From NCBI RefSeq assembly GCF_035222275.1, contig NC_085881.1, positions 5,048,282-5,112,281 on the forward strand: 64,000 nucleotides of DNA. Reading direction: 5' to 3'. Both the position numbers and the translations under genes were made by a program. Below are positions 24,048 to 35,431 of the stretch, in pieces; position 1 is the stretch's first letter; every line of letters starts with the position of its first letter. The DNA is from Podospora bellae-mahoneyi. Lineage: Eukaryota > Ascomycota > Sordariomycetes > Sordariales > Podosporaceae. The notes below the pieces were generated by a model. That model was not told the origin of the DNA, made no database searches, and saw nothing but the letters and a program-made list of their open reading frames with translations.

Positions 24048-25982
24048 TCAATGGAAAGCATAAACACGTAGGCTTGAACCCTTTGGTATTTGATTGACAG
24101 CCCAGGGGTCGACACCATCAAAGCAGCAGCTGCCGATGACAGCGTAATGCTCTACTCCGACCACCGGTCCGTGCATTGGCAAGCGGTCAAGGTACTGGGG
24201 ATGCTTCTCACCCGGCTCCTGAAGAGACTGACGGCCGTTCAGTTTGAACATTAGATCCTCATGAATCCCCTTCTCCTCTTCTGGCTCGACCTTGACAGGT
24301 CGTACTACTAGGGCTACTTGACACCCCAGAATGTTCACAATGCAGTCCTCTTTCTGAGCCTGTGCTGGAACTAATCCAAGCTTTCCGTCATGGGTTGTAG
24401 CAAGTCGACGTCCATCTAAGCTGCTCGCGGTCGCTTTGGGATGTAGGTATGTCCACATGATGTACATGAGATCGTTGCTTTCACTGGTGACAAAGATGCG
24501 TGGTTTCCCCAGTTGCCCTTCGGTCCATGTTCGAAGAGATTCGATAAACTGTTCATGTTGGTGTGGGGGATCAGTTGGGCATGTTACCGGAAGGTGCTCA
24601 AGAAATCGAGCCCACTCTTCAAACAGCCCCCTGCACAACTCCAGATGTTCCTCCTCGCGATTCCGAATACTGACCATTGCGTGCTGGCCGCTCGAGTCGC
24701 CCCTGTAGTAAACTCCTCCAGTGCTATTGTAGAGAGCGGCAATCTTGCTGACCGTAGCTTGGTAGCTAACCATGCCTTGGAGGTCAAGAGTAGACGACAT
24801 CGGAAACGTAGCACTGACATCCTTGATGGTGCCCACAGAGTGTCCCACAAGTCCAAGAATATTATGCTTTTCGAGAAAGAGGGTTGGCGCTAACAATACC
24901 CGCGCATGACTGAGTTTGTTGCTCTTGTACATTGGCGCACAAGGGGATGGCACCACACGCCAGTCAGGAGCCCAGGTTGGTATCTCGCCGTTGGACACTC
25001 CGGCTTGTTGATCGAGTAGAGTAATAAGGGTCTCCACGTCCTCAGTCTCCAGGATGTAAAACGCCATTCGGGCAAATACATGCCCCAGAGCAGAACAGTA
25101 ATCAACGGGTACGCTTTGTGCAACATTCCACTGGTCAGAGGCAATACCCAGGTGGGCAAACACAAAGTCCCTCGCATCTGTGGCACCCAGACCACGTCTT
25201 GCTTGGAGAAGAGCGAGCATGTTGCCAGCATTGTTGCCTCCGCCTCCGTTGATGTATGATCGATTCATCCTGTCCAACATCCGCAACGGCTCTTCCCCAT
25301 CATCGGGCTTCCCTCTACTCAGAGAGTTTGGACCATTGTGCAAGAGAAGGTGGCAAAAGTCCTTCCAGCGAACACGACGACGGCCGATTTGGACCCAAGG
25401 ATCGCGAGACAGGATGAGCTCCTGAAAGATCCACACACGAAAGAACCATGGCCTGTTGAGAATCTCAAACCTGGCTGCTTGAACTATTTCGTGGCGTTGC
25501 GATTGGTTCCAGCTGGGGTAGAAATTCATTGAGGAGTGAGGAGCTGACTGAAGCACCCTGTCTGTTTCCGGGGTAGAGGGGCCGAGAAAGATGACTGTGT
25601 GACCTGCAACCCTGTAGATAAGCCCCATGAGGCCTACTTGGCTATTGCGCTCTGAAATGTTGGTTTGGTCGATGCAAAGGGCATCGGCCCAAATTCGACG
25701 TGGGCGGGTGTCATCGCGCAGGTCTCGCAGGGCATCAGCAAGCGTTGCTGTTATCGTGAAGACATGACCGGAAAGAGTCAGCGTTCCTGTCAGGGTGGGA
25801 TCACCCCATACATAAGAGAGGGCCGTATAAGCTTCAATTAGTTCATAGTCACAATCCTCGAGGGTTGTGTGGATGAGCGTGCCGCGCAACTCTTCATCCT
25901 GGTCTTTGGAAGGCTCCAAGATCAGAAGTCGAATAGCATTCGGTGAAGACAAATGCTGATAGCGAAAGGTTCCAGGGTCCAT
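24048..25982 (-). CDS. HET-domain (heterokaryon incompatibility) protein
   Basis: A single 644-codon exon. The N-terminal third carries the HET domain in the usual order: the ALSYVWGDP block (about residues 54-62), the block RRIWADALCIDQTNISERNSQV (about 93-114, with the I-D-Q and E-R-x-x-Q core), and the block RPWFFRVWIFQEL (about 177-189). The C-terminal part is the variable region seen in Sordariomycete and Eurotiomycete members and ends with a G-S-C-C-F-D-G-V segment. HET proteins trigger regulated cell death when genetically different hyphae fuse, as part of allorecognition. No NACHT or repeat domain is attached. The frame is intact and not RIPed. Whether it takes part in incompatibility is not known from sequence. 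Confidence 0.9.
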   Translation of the reverse strand: MDPGTFRYQHLSSPNAIRLLILEPSKDQDEELRGTLIHTTLEDCDYELIEAYTALSYVWGDPTLTGTLTLSGHVFTITATLADALRDLRDDTRPRRIWADALCIDQTNISERNSQVGLMGLIYRVAGHTVIFLGPSTPETDRVLQSAPHSSMNFYPSWNQSQRHEIVQAARFEILNRPWFFRVWIFQELILSRDPWVQIGRRRVRWKDFCHLLLHNGPNSLSRGKPDDGEEPLRMLDRMNRSYINGGGGNNAGNMLALLQARRGLGATDARDFVFAHLGIASDQWNVAQSVPVDYCSALGHVFARMAFYILETEDVETLITLLDQQAGVSNGEIPTWAPDWRVVPSPCAPMYKSNKLSHARVLLAPTLFLEKHNILGLVGHSVGTIKDVSATFPMSSTLDLQGMVSYQATVSKIAALYNSTGGVYYRGDSSGQHAMVSIRNREEEHLELCRGLFEEWARFLEHLPVTCPTDPPHQHEQFIESLRTWTEGQLGKPRIFVTSESNDLMYIMWTYLHPKATASSLDGRRLATTHDGKLGLVPAQAQKEDCIVNILGCQVALVVRPVKVEPEEEKGIHEDLMFKLNGRQSLQEPGEKHPQYLDRLPMHGPVVGVEHYAVIGSCCFDGVDPWAVNQIPKGSSLRVYAFH

Positions 25983-26327
25983 ATCTTCAAAATTGACTAT
26001 TGACAGAAGATATACCTCCTTTGTAGTAAGTTATCGTATTTGCCCACACTTGGGCGTTAATATCAGGCATCGACGCACTGACGCCTCCTCCCCTATATTA
26101 CCCCTACTCGACATGCCCCACTTTAGCGTGGGGTTTCTGCTCCACAGCAGCAATAAGATCATGATTTCTGTTTTCACCCTATAAAGATAGTAGATAGCCT
26201 CCCTTCGTGTACCTCACATACCAGTTTACTCTGTATTCATACATGTAGTCAAAAATAACACGAATTTACAACAATTCCGGTCCCGCGATTCCATGTTGGA
26301 GTACGGAAGTGCCTGTATTGTTCTGCT
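25983..26327. other. HET promoter region with a small hairpin
   Basis: This lies upstream of the HET gene and downstream of the next minus-strand gene. CCCCAC at 26116-26121 and GTGGGG at 26128-26133 form a perfect 6-bp hairpin stem. The 12-mer at 26115-26126 (GCCCCACTTTAG) is also found near each left end of the large repeat element on the right. A TATA-like stretch on the minus strand lies near 26180. No gene is seen. Confidence 0.4.
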
Positions 26328-27823
26328 TCACCGTGGCACTTCATGACCAGCCCAGTGACACTCATGGTCTCCCGACCCACAGATCCACCACCGTCTCTTC
26401 TTTTTAGGCAATGGCTTCTCACACGTTGCGCAGAGTATTCTCCTGACAAGTGTCTTGGCCAACATCTTCTGCTCCCTCTCTTCCCTGATCTCACGTATCC
26501 GGTCTGGCTGCAGTTGGGAGCATCCCTGGCACAGATTTACAGCCTCTTGAATGGTATTTGTTTGTTTGAGAGAACATTTATCATGCTGCAGCGAAAGATT
26601 TGTGGGGTTGAAGGCAGCTGAGAATGCAGCAGGTTTCGAGGACCCTTTCACGAGATAGCAGCTCGTGCAGATGGCGTAGCAACCAGTGATGTGGCACCTC
26701 GTCCGCGGAACAGGGATTCCTTTGACCATCGCCATGCAGTCCTTACGAGTGTCAACGCGCGTGACAAGCCACGCCTTCGGGTTGACTTACTTTGCAGATT
26801 ATGGCATCACAAGCCCAGCACTGGCTTTTGTTTTCGCCGCAGCATATCTTGGCCAACATCTCGAGATGCTGCGCGATGACGAAGTCTTGCGATTTGTCCT
26901 TGATAACGCTGATCAGGTCCGAATAGTGGGGATGCTGTTCAATCTGCTTGGAAATCTCGTCCGTCAGATCTTGATCTCGCTTTTTCACCTTTCCGAGCTC
27001 GATGTCTGTTTGTTTTAACGTGTTTCTAACAATACGTATCGTTAGATAGATTGCGTAGCGGATAGCATTAGGAAGGTTAACCCAGGGTAACAACAAAATG
27101 CCTTGAGCAAGGACGAGGACACTATCATTCACCATTAGCTCAACTTCAAGTTGTTGGTGACCAGATGACTTTGCACTTACATTGTCACCGCTGCCATGAC
27201 GTGAATTGCGATACCCCGTCGACAAGCTGTCCAGTTGTCATTGTCTCTGTATGCAACCCTGATTCCCGAAATGAATTTGGAATTTTGATAGGATGGCTGG
27301 CTGCAGTGGTTCATGTTCCAGGGCACGAAGGTGCTACTGACGGCAACCCCAGCTATCAGAGAACCCGCCACCATAAGATCGGTAATAAGAACGTAAAGGT
27401 AGAGGCTGCTCCTTGTTCTCTCTTTTCCTGGTGCCTTTCGCTTGATGCATCCCAGGAGAATCCACATGAGAAATGTCCAAACAGCCGAGAACACGCCCTG
27501 TTACTGTTAGATGTATTCTCACGCGTTGCTTTTGGCAAGACTGCACGACTATAGCGACTCACGACAATTGCCAAAATACCATAGCTAGCGTTTAGGCGGT
27601 CCAAGTATAATTGAAAGTCTCTGGGATAATGCCGGTTCCGAATTGCAACGTATAATCTTGCTGCCAACGCTGCTGAAATTGTGTAGGGAATTACACTCAG
27701 AAGTCTGAGTGTAGCAAGGGCGGTCCGATTCCGTAGGCCCACAATTGCAAGAAATAATATGAAGGCTGAAAACACAGAGTGTGCAATGAGGTGATCGTAG
27801 ATCACTTGGACTTCTTCAGCCAT
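26328..27823 (-). CDS. Four-exon membrane protein with Cys-rich tail, unknown function
   Basis: Exons on the minus strand are 27823-27563, 27497-27181, 27121-26791 and 26741-26328. The introns (65, 59 and 49 nt) have donors GTGAGT, GTAAGT and GTAAGT; total 440 residues. The last acceptor is AAG rather than CAG or TAG, so that junction is less certain, although the frame is exact. The N-terminal 200 residues have several hydrophobic helices (for example FSAFILFLAIVGL and LYVLITDLMVAGSLIAGVAV), so it is probably a multi-pass membrane protein. The C-terminal half has CxxC pairs (CYAICTSC, CQGC, CATC) and ends with the Trp/Cys/His-rich RRWWICGSGDHECHWAGH, which may bind zinc. I do not recognise the family. 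It is divergent from the GRDP-like gene. Confidence 0.65.
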
Positions 27824-28311
27824 GTCGCCGACAAGGTGGCAACAGGTATCATGGAGAAAGAAGTTACATGGCAGAGATTTCTCAACAACACTCTTGTGGT
27901 GTGGTCTGGTCTCTTGTGAAAGACGGCAGATATCCGCCAGAGCCTTGTGCGGGGAACTCCAGTCTCTGGGGCTGTGCCAGGGTTCACGACGCCCGGTAAC
28001 GCTGCAGGCTCAATTGACGCTTTAGTCACCGATATTCCCTTTCGGGCATCCATCACACGGCAGCGTGGGAGCAATGCCAGTCCACCGAATCTGCCCTGGC
28101 TTGCACTATTGCACAATTTCTGGTCAGCTATGTCATTAGTCCTTCAGCCACTGGGCCTTAGGCTTACAATGCCGATCTGGCTTTCACACTGGCCCAGGTT
28201 ACTACCTGGGTAAGCATGTCGATCTTGTGATGACGGAGACCTGTAATTTCATTCTCCAACACTCTTCGATACTCTGTGCCTGTCCAAACACCAACTCGTT
28301 GATCCGAGAAA
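27824..28311. other. Divergent promoter region
   Basis: These 488 bp separate the start of the membrane protein (minus) from the GRDP-like gene (plus). Open frames of up to 104 codons on both strands have no domain. I see no clear TATA box. An upstream exon of the GRDP-like gene could lie here. Confidence 0.4.
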
Positions 28312-29847
28312 ATGACGCTCGCCTGTCGAAACACTCAAGAAGTCCTTCACAATGGCAGCAAAGCTGTCCTTCGTACTTGCATCAACAATACAATAAACCC
28401 ACCCTACCAGTCTGCCCGCAACCCTGAAGAGGAACCCGTTATTCCAGACACCACAGTATTTGACCAAGACAATGCGTCGCTTCCACCAGCCCACGCTGAA
28501 CGACTCCCAACCGTCGCTGAATGCGCCATTCACCTCGAGCTTCTCGAGACGCTCTTTCATCTGCGCCAACAAATTCTTCAATCTGGGGATATCGACAAAA
28601 CGATGGGCACAACTCCAAATCGCCAAACAAAGACAGGGTACAACGGTGACACCAAGACGTTCAAAGATGACACTCTTGAGTCACGCAGGCAAACCAAGTG
28701 GCCGAGATTTATCGAGTTTGCCGTCGTTAGGTTTCTGGATTGGCGTGCTCGCCTAGCCAAGGAGGGTGATAAGGGTGATGCGTTTACACTCCCACCGCTC
28801 GACGTTATTATGGTGTGGCACACGTTCCTACTGAACCCGCTGTTGTTCAACAAGCACTGCCGCACCGAGAAGCTTTACAAGTTTCCATTGCCGTGGCAAG
28901 CTATCCACAAGTGCATCAACAACGGGGACTGGTCTTTTGCCCTCCAGGCAGAAGCTGGTGCTAATTCCCTCAGCTTGTTTGAACTCTTTTCCACCTGGGA
29001 CTCGTATCTGGCAGACCAAAGAAGCGATGTCAAGTCCAAACTCCGCCTTGCGTCGATAGGGACAGAGTTGTTCGACACGACCCAGACAGACTCAGCCTCG
29101 GCTACTCGCACCTCCAACTTCCCGTCAATTTTGAGCTCTCTAACGTCGTCGTCGACCAGAACCAAAAAGCCACAACTTATAACGAGGGAGGATCTGGGGA
29201 CCCTACCAGCAACAAACCCAGTCCGCGCCCACGTTGAAATGTTCCTCTCCGTTGATGTCAACCTCGCTCGAGAGCTCAAGGCTGCAGTATTGCGCCAGAA
29301 CTCCTTTATCGACAAAATGCACTCTCACCTATGGATACGCAGCCCCTCTCTTCAGGACACACTCGCCCGATCACTCTCACGCTACTCACAATTCCTGCTT
29401 TTGATGAGGCGAAACCGTGGAAAGATGATGGTTCCCACGCTTGACATTGATTTAGCATGGCACACACATCAATGTGCGGCATCCAGATATGTCCAAGAGA
29501 CCAAGAAGAGAGTGGGGAGGTTCGTCAACCACGATGACAGTATTGGGAAAGGGGACTTGGACACGGGGTCCGGAGAAACTAGGCGGCTGTGGCGTGTTCA
29601 ATTTGGCGGCGAGTATCATATTTGTGGTTGTTGGGATTGCGAGATGCTGACAAGTGAGATCGAGAAGGAGTTCAAGTACCGTGGTGGAGCTTATGACGAG
29701 GATGAAACATATCAAATTGACATGCAGGCAGTGGCAGAGAGAGTTGACAACAAGTTAAGGTTTTATCGTGCGGTTGAGGCAGCTAGGAGGAAGGGTCATG
29801 CACTTCCGGTCATGCCAAGGTCACAAAAACCCGAAAGAGTGTTATAG
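28312..29847 (+). CDS. GRDP-like (DUF1399) protein
   Basis: A single 511-codon exon. The family is marked by two Trp-His motifs: DVIMVWHTFLLNP (about residues 164-176) and LDIDLAWHTHQ (about 383-393), both typical of the glycine-rich-domain-containing protein-like family known from plants and fungi. A C-G-C-W-D-C cluster lies near residue 456 and the tail is charged. The usual Gly-rich C-terminal domain of the plant proteins is absent. The fungal role is unknown; plant members are linked to stress and cell-wall phenotypes. The start may be further upstream, since the first 60 residues look poorly folded. The 3' end faces the lipase-like gene 77 bp away. Confidence 0.7.
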   Translation: MTLACRNTQEVLHNGSKAVLRTCINNTINPPYQSARNPEEEPVIPDTTVFDQDNASLPPAHAERLPTVAECAIHLELLETLFHLRQQILQSGDIDKTMGTTPNRQTKTGYNGDTKTFKDDTLESRRQTKWPRFIEFAVVRFLDWRARLAKEGDKGDAFTLPPLDVIMVWHTFLLNPLLFNKHCRTEKLYKFPLPWQAIHKCINNGDWSFALQAEAGANSLSLFELFSTWDSYLADQRSDVKSKLRLASIGTELFDTTQTDSASATRTSNFPSILSSLTSSSTRTKKPQLITREDLGTLPATNPVRAHVEMFLSVDVNLARELKAAVLRQNSFIDKMHSHLWIRSPSLQDTLARSLSRYSQFLLLMRRNRGKMMVPTLDIDLAWHTHQCAASRYVQETKKRVGRFVNHDDSIGKGDLDTGSGETRRLWRVQFGGEYHICGCWDCEMLTSEIEKEFKYRGGAYDEDETYQIDMQAVAERVDNKLRFYRAVEAARRKGHALPVMPRSQKPERVL

Positions 29848-29924
29848 AATCTTTGTTTTGGTTTACTTGAGGTATTTCATTCAATTTCTAAGATTCAGTA
29901 CCGATGTTCCCAGAACCAGTTCAC

Positions 29925-31502
29925 CTAAACTTGTTTCAAGGATAAGGAATCGTCCCAGAGCTGCGTTGCCAGCATCTCCATGCGCTCAATGTACGCCTTC
30001 CTCCTGTGGGTCGAAATATCACAGAACAACAACTTTGCAAATTCCTGTGGTGATACCTTGACTGCCTTGAGTGTCGGTACCACGATTGTGGACGCCTGCG
30101 AAAGCGCATCGTCCCCCTGGACGGACGGTAGGTCGACGAGATGCAGCTTGAGCACAACGATGTCTCCCAAAAGATGAAATGTTGGCAAACGGAGTGGCCA
30201 GGACTTTGAATCACGCTCTGCTGTTGCTGCGGAACTGTTGAAAACCGGTGGCAGACCGTGGCGAGATCGATAAAGGTCGACAACTGACTGGAGATATGGT
30301 CCGTCTGCTCGGGATATCATGTCATACTCATTGACTATTGACAGCAACACACCAATGCTGGAACTGTCTTTACAGATGTCAGTGAGGCTAATGCTGGTGA
30401 CGGGCGGTGACCCGAAGGTGATGAGCGAGGGTTTGCAGTTGGAAACTGGCACGGCGGTTAGCAAACATTGTGACCGGACTTGCTCTGGGGGTGTCACTTG
30501 CTCCATGGATCGGGGCTTTGCTGGAATAGAAAGTGGAGAAACACAAGAGATGCTACTGCCCCTCCAGCAGAGTGGCCAGTGAAAACGATGTTGCGTATCT
30601 TTTCGTCTGCAAGCAGTTGCCGCCTGACGTCTGCGGTAACGGTGGGTATCATGTCCTGAGCACAGCCGAGGAATCCGGCATGGGACTGGACATTAACCGG
30701 CTGTCCCTTTGAGAGTATCTTCTGGTTTCTTGTAAGCATGGTTTTAGTCTTGCGGATGGTTGGAACATACGAAAAGTGTGCTGGCATCCTTGGGCTTCCC
30801 ATTCATGTTCACCATGTGGTCCATGACGGTTGCCGTTCCTCGAATGGAGATTACCAACGTTTTCCCACTCCACCCTGGAATCGGGGTGAATGGGATCTTC
30901 CACATTGAGTAAGCCTTGACGGTACCCATCGAGGACGGGCTACGGTGCAGCACAGGTTCGATATCGAATCCCTTGACACCAATTGGTTGTGTCTGATCGT
31001 AGACCATAACCGCACACTGGCAGGCCGCTCTAATAAGCTCGCCAGTACCCGGAGAACTGGCTTGTCAGTGGTGACTTTGCTGCTGGCGCTGTTCAACTTA
31101 CCAGGACCACTCCTCCCCGGCATTATCCTGCAGGGAGGAGTCTGTATACCTCTCCGCTTGTTCGCAGAGCTGGTCTAGGTGATACTGTAGCTCATCTCCA
31201 GGATCGCCTATCATTGTGTCAGTACTGGTGTCATAGCTCGAGCCACTATATGACTTACCTTCATCTCCGAGCCGGTCAAACACAAAGTCCAGACCTGCAG
31301 TCAGGTCGGCCACCGCAGCGCATGCTGCTACGGAGGCTTGCACCGAGGCCAAGTTACAGTCCGACATTGAAGCCGATGCAGTGACAGTGGACTTCGCAGA
31401 TGCTTGGATAGTGCGCCGCGGTAGAGCCTTTCGAATCCACGCCATGTTGATGCTTGGTGTCTTGCCAGAATCTTGATCAAGCGAGTTTGCACAGGAATCC
31501 AA
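29925..31502 (-). CDS. Class 3 lipase-like alpha/beta hydrolase, with an apparent frameshift
   Basis: Exons on the minus strand are 31502-31259, 31207-31102, 31056-30771 and 30721-29925; the introns are 51, 45 and 49 nt. The start may instead be the ATG at 31445 (MAWIRKALPRR). The lipase class 3 core is clear: LVISIRGTATVMDHMVN, then SHAGFLG, the nucleophile elbow GHSAGG (near 30575), then CKPSLITFGSPPV, and NEYDMISRADGPYL with an Asp of the triad region. Just after the elbow helix (VFLHFL, about 30510-30540) the reading frame must step back by one base to continue, and no intron fits, so there is a one-base deletion or sequence error. Intron 1 is a multiple of three with no stop, so its retention would keep the frame. 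The substrate is unknown. Confidence 0.7.
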
Positions 31503-31876
31503 TCAGTCAGAAAACCAGGGACTTATTAATAACGGTCATTCTCAGATGCATTAGTGCAAGGCATTCATTGCCCGAGATGTATGGAGGGTGGAAAATACAC
31601 ATGCACAGCCGACATAACCAGGGCAGCTACCGACGCCCCGCATCACCCAGCACCATTATCGGTATTCGATTTCGACAAGGCACTCTGCCGTGGCAGTGCA
31701 TTTCAGCTGAACTGCGGTGGGGTCACCAGACCACCGAGCTACCAATACAGCAATAGATACACATTCTGACATCAATCCAGTCATACCTAGAGGGTCGAAA
31801 TACCTCCCTTCACCCTTGCTTGCTATCGTCTTCAAGGTTGTCTTCTAGGTTCTGAAGCTCATGATATACCCATACG
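31503..31876. other. Divergent promoter region
   Basis: The region lies between the lipase-like gene (minus) and the ZZ-finger gene (plus). Only chance frames are present, and no repeat or RNA gene is visible. Confidence 0.4.
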
Positions 31877-34734
31877 ATGACGTCTGTGCTGAGTCGTATA
31901 CTGCCCACTGCCACCCAAAGCGCTTCATCCTCCAGCGGAAGTCATGTCACTGATGCTCCAGAGGTCCCCCGCGTCCAAATTGGGCCCGCGGCAAACCACC
32001 TTCGAGATGCCATGATGGTCATGTACTGGGCTGGCGTGAGACGAGAATTGCCGCATATCCTCCAGACACTTCGAAAATGGAGGACTCGAGACGAATACTC
32101 AACGACAGTTCACCCCGACGAAGAGGACCGCTACATTCACGGCTATGAAACCTTTCTTGATCAAGTCAATCACACCTCTCGCGGATTTTCCGACAGGTAT
32201 CGCAAGCTTCCAAAGCTCAGAGACCCGGAGGCGGAAAGACATGACGATCGAGTGCCGACATATTCGGAAGCGCTTGAGGACCGAGGTTGGGACATTTACT
32301 CGGAACTGCAGAGCTCTTCCATTCGTCGCTCCATAATGATGGACCTACAAGACCGGGAAGTGAAGGGGGAGGACGTGGTACATCGGCGAGCACGGATGCT
32401 ACTCCAGTCCGCCCAGTTTCTCGACATGGACAAGATCATCGAGTACCGAGATCCAGAAGCGCTCATTACCTTTTGGAAGCAACCTACGCCCTCACAAGTT
32501 ACGGTGTCATCCTACGACGAAGGACATATGCCGATTCTTGTTCCCCAAGCGTGCGACTCATGCAGCAAGGCAATAAGAGGGTCGATCTTTCGAAACATCA
32601 AGACAGACCGGATGATTTGTGAAGGATGCTACCGGCGAGACTTCTATGGTCACAAGGACATCACCAAAGTGTATAAACAGTGCTGTCTACGGAGAGCTGT
32701 GTCCGCCGACGATAGCCAGGAGATCTGCAGCTGCATCGATGTACCACGAAGACACGGTGACGGACAGCTGAGAAATCTGTTTCCTGTGAACAATGATCTT
32801 TCCAATCCCGAACAGCATCTCAACACCGCCGGTGTGAACGGAAAGATTCGGTGTGGGCTTTATGAGTTGACGGATATGGCAGCAGAAGCCAAATTTGCCT
32901 CATGCCGCAACAGAGGGACGAGTCTTACTCTTGGGAAAGCCAAGCGAGAAGGCCGCTACAATCGCCCTCGTCGGGTCAACAACATCAGTGGTGAGAATCC
33001 AGAGGGAAAGTTCAAGACAACCGAGTTTGGAGCGTCATTTGGAACGACCACCAAAGGGACCGAGGACATCCCCTTTTACCTCAATGATATTGTCAATGAC
33101 TATCCTTATGGAAATGTGCACATGGCGTTGAGAATTGGCCCGCTTGTGATTGAGAATGGAGTCAGCAAGTGAGTTACTTAGGGGTTCGTGCTTGGAATGC
33201 ACCGCTAACTGTTGGCAGAACACACGGAGGCGTCCTCATCACCAGTCGGGATCCGCCAAACCTCCATGCTCTCCGAGAGCCTTCTGAGGACATCCGGCAC
33301 TCGCTCTTGGTCACTGGACAAGCAGACAGAACCCTCTATTCGCAGCAACGTCCCCGAGCTCCCAAGAGATACAAGGCAATGCTTAAACAAGTTGCTGGCG
33401 GTGTCTTTTGCGGGTTTTTTGAGCAAGAGGCAGAGGAACAAATCATTGACACACTCATGAAGGAGAGCCTTCGGCTTGTCGACAACGGAATCAGCGTGAC
33501 AGAGAAGAACACCTTGATGGATCAAGCTGTCAACCGGTTGATGGCGCTGCTCAAACCCTACCTGGGACCCCGGATCGAGGTCTACATTGACAGCATCGTT
33601 GCCAAATTGCTGGACCCAAACGTGAATCTTCGATGGAGCTTCTCAAACAACAACTGTCAGACCTTTGTCGACAACATTATTGATCGGTCGCTCTTTGGTT
33701 CGCTGTTTGCTCCGCATGGACCTAGCAACGTGGAGCAAGAATCAGCAAACATGCCATACCCCCTGTACCTCATGAGCTTTGTCTGTCGACCTGGAGCCTA
33801 CGTGCCGCAGCGCGCTCGCTCCAAATACGATGTACCCAACGGCTTGACAGAGGAATATCTCCTCAAGTTTCGGTACGGACGCCATGAAGAGTCCGACATT
33901 GCCGATGCTCTCTCAGAATACTGGTATGACTGGGGTGCTTTTGATGGGCCATTATACCCCTATCAGGATCTGTTCCCTTGGGACTGCACGGAAGCCTTCA
34001 ACCGGTATCCTGTGACATGTGGTTCGGAGTGTAACATCTCCAAACACGTCTGGGCGTTCCCTTTCGACTCCTGGTCTCTCATCACCCTGCATCTATCCCG
34101 ACCGAGAAACATGTATCCTCACAATGGATTCCCGGCCGACGACTTGGGAACTCCATCCTTGTTGCACAATCCTTTGTCTAATTTGACCAAACTTGGGTCC
34201 GCTACCATGTCGGACAACTCCTGGTTCAAGAACAGACTTGCCATACTTCTTGCCCAAGATACCCTGCTCTCTGCTGCAGCGGCAATGGCTCGTTGTTCGG
34301 CCTTTCGACAATCAACGCTCTGGCTTCACAAGCACGCTGATGAGCGAACAGACAGATTGAAATTGGGAGGGATTCACCGCGCTCAGCCATTTAGCCATCA
34401 CTTTGAGAAGGGGGCGTATCACCAGTATTTCATCGCTGGCTGGGCTCACTTGTCGCGACCACTGAAGATTGCCGAGTATGAAAAACTTAGAGACTGGAAA
34501 GCTACAAGACAGGATGTGGGCAGTTCAGATCACGACAGCGGTGATGGAGGGGGAGGAGGGTGTGGTTTTGCATGCGCAGCTGGTGGAGCGGCGGCTGGAG
34601 CGGCATGTACTGGAGCGGCCGGAGATCTTGGAGATACCTGCGGGAGTGGATGCGTAAGTAGCTGTGGGAGTTCAGGTGGAGGTGATGGAGGTGATGGCGG
34701 TGGATGTGGAGGATGCGGTGGTTGCGGTGGATGA
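31877..34734 (+). CDS. ZZ-finger protein with possible papain-like motifs and Gly/Cys tail
   Basis: Two exons, 31877-33168 and 33219-34734, are joined by a 50-nt intron (donor GTGAGT, acceptor GGCAG); 935 residues. A ZZ-type zinc finger lies at about residues 225-260 (CDSCSKAIRGSIF, then ICEGCYRRDF). Next, GNVHMALRIGPLV (about residues 414-426) and NNNCQTFVDNII (about 573-584) resemble the His and Cys motifs of the permuted papain fold of LRAT/NC-type proteins; this is inference. The C-terminal 70 residues are almost entirely Gly, Cys, Ala, Ser and Asp with C-G-G-C-G-G repeats (34540-34734). The G-rich DNA there has the same strand bias throughout. The function is unknown; a ubiquitin-, lipid- or peptide-processing role would fit the two motifs but is not shown. 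Confidence 0.75.
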
Positions 34735-35431
34735 GTGTTGAGATTGGTTAAGGTTGCTTTTTCTCCACCCAGGTTCGGGATCAGGTTCTTTGCCAATTCA
34801 TCACACTTCTCAGGAGACAGGAACAGTATTGAAACACTGCCAACATAGCTCTGCCGCGAGATTGTTGTTGACCGAAGCCGAAAAGTAAGCAAATAGGAGG
34901 ACTGTTCTGGCTCTGCGCAAATGTGCATTGCATGTTGCGAAGCCAGGTTGCATCATCTGTATGGCCAGGCGTCATGCCGATGTTGTCATTATAGCCAGCT
35001 ATAGGCTACTCTGTTTTGCTGCGTGGATAGGGTAGATTTCAGAGCTAATTGTTTGAACAAACCACATCGTCGCAAATACTGGAGCTCTGCACCCCCAGGT
35101 TTAAACGGTGTCGTGTACCATATTCACTCGAAGATGAAGTAAACGTGGATGGGTCCTAGCATTTTGAAGTGGTGCGAGACAGGAGTTGGGCCTCGGTCGC
35201 ATCACATCACAGTGATTAGATACCTATCTTGCGACGACGAGGTCTGGCCAAACGCAAAGCCTGTGTGCTTGATAAGACTGTGTATATAAGACTGGACGGG
35301 GAGCATGGAAACCGCAATCAAGCTCTCTTCACCTCGCACACTCTCACCTACAACACTTCCTGCCACTTCATCTTCCTATTGGTCATTTGTCAATTCCTTC
35401 ATTGCGAATCAACATTCTACAATCTCACACC
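34735..35431. promoter_or_regulatory. Intergenic and promoter with TATA box
   Basis: This is the 3' flank of the ZZ-finger gene and the promoter of the next gene. TATATAA at 35283-35289 lies about 145 bp before the start codon, and a C/T-rich, CAC-containing leader (35327-35400) follows, as in well-expressed fungal genes. No gene of its own is seen. Confidence 0.5.

Noticed and set aside
24436-25532. Plus-strand frames inside the HET gene
   Set aside because: They are antisense shadows of an intact, recognisable coding region.
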